A DNA stretch of 14,047 nucleotides from JBBQVS01 sp038211295 (GTDB lineage: Bacteria > Chloroflexota > Ktedonobacteria > Ktedonobacterales > Ktedonobacteraceae): positions 1 to 14,047 of the forward strand of contig JBBQVS010000095.1 of assembly GCA_038211295.1 (NCBI GenBank), written 5' to 3'. The translations under genes were made by a program, and so were the position numbers. The notes under the pieces are model-generated. The model saw nothing but the letters and a program-made list of their open reading frames with translations, did not search any database and was not told the origin of the DNA. Shown piece by piece: positions 14,022-14,047 of this stretch (the stretch's first letter is position 1; each line of letters starts with the position of its first letter).

Positions 14022-14047
14022 AGGTTGCTCCCGTACCTTTCGTCTCA

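Noticed and set aside
1..14047. rRNA, tRNA, insertion sequence or prophage genes
   Set aside because: No cloverleaf-like CCA-ended structures, rRNA core motifs, transposase, integrase or phage motifs were recognised on either strand by eye.

Overview
The window looks like a chromosomal segment of a Ktedonobacteria-type Chloroflexota (inference, moderate confidence). The clues are a class F-like sortase next to a large SdrD/DUF11-type surface protein, an F420-type deazaflavin oxidoreductase, Tat-exported redox enzymes, a corrinoid-salvage set, a chromosome-type ParA/ParB pair with GTG starts, and hairpin-forming palindromes in the convergent gaps. A high-GC Gram-positive actinobacterium fits less well but cannot be excluded without a search. 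No rRNA, tRNA, transposase, prophage or CRISPR was seen.

Layout. Positions 1-681 hold the end of a biotin carboxyl carrier gene (accB-like), a doubtful 19-codon ORF overlapping its stop, and an ACT-domain gene, probably one + strand transcript. Positions 936-4698 hold a 994-residue exported surface protein with a Pro/Thr stalk ending in LPPTG, then a sortase; a large imperfect palindrome lies between them. A 43-bp perfect palindrome (4742-4784) closes that unit against a convergent Tat-exported vanadium haloperoxidase-like gene (4795-6315, minus). A divergent promoter region leads to a deazaflavin-dependent oxidoreductase (6595-7062, +). After a gap with a long perfect hairpin comes a Tat/lipoprotein-type BBE-family FAD oxidoreductase (7334-8968, +).

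Positions 8963-9203 carry five head-to-tail copies of a 38-bp hairpin unit capped by a 51-bp palindrome. The array begins inside the stop codon of the FAD gene and ends 8 bp before the stop of cobT. Then come cobT and cobO (minus, operon) and a divergent CobC-like histidine phosphatase (+). Together these fit late cobalamin assembly: adenosylation of the corrinoid, activation of the lower-ligand base, and dephosphorylation of alpha-ribazole phosphate or the cobalamin phosphate. The right end is a minus-strand operon parA-parB-dinB-like for chromosome segregation plus a DinB-fold protein.

The most notable features are the inverted GGGAGACC/GGTCTCCC core shared by three structurally different palindromic loci in three gaps, the sortase substrate that keeps LPPTG but has no membrane tail, and an insertion of about 40 residues in the ParB CTP-binding domain. 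No wholly new system could be demonstrated from sequence alone; the palindrome family is the best candidate for undescribed biology.
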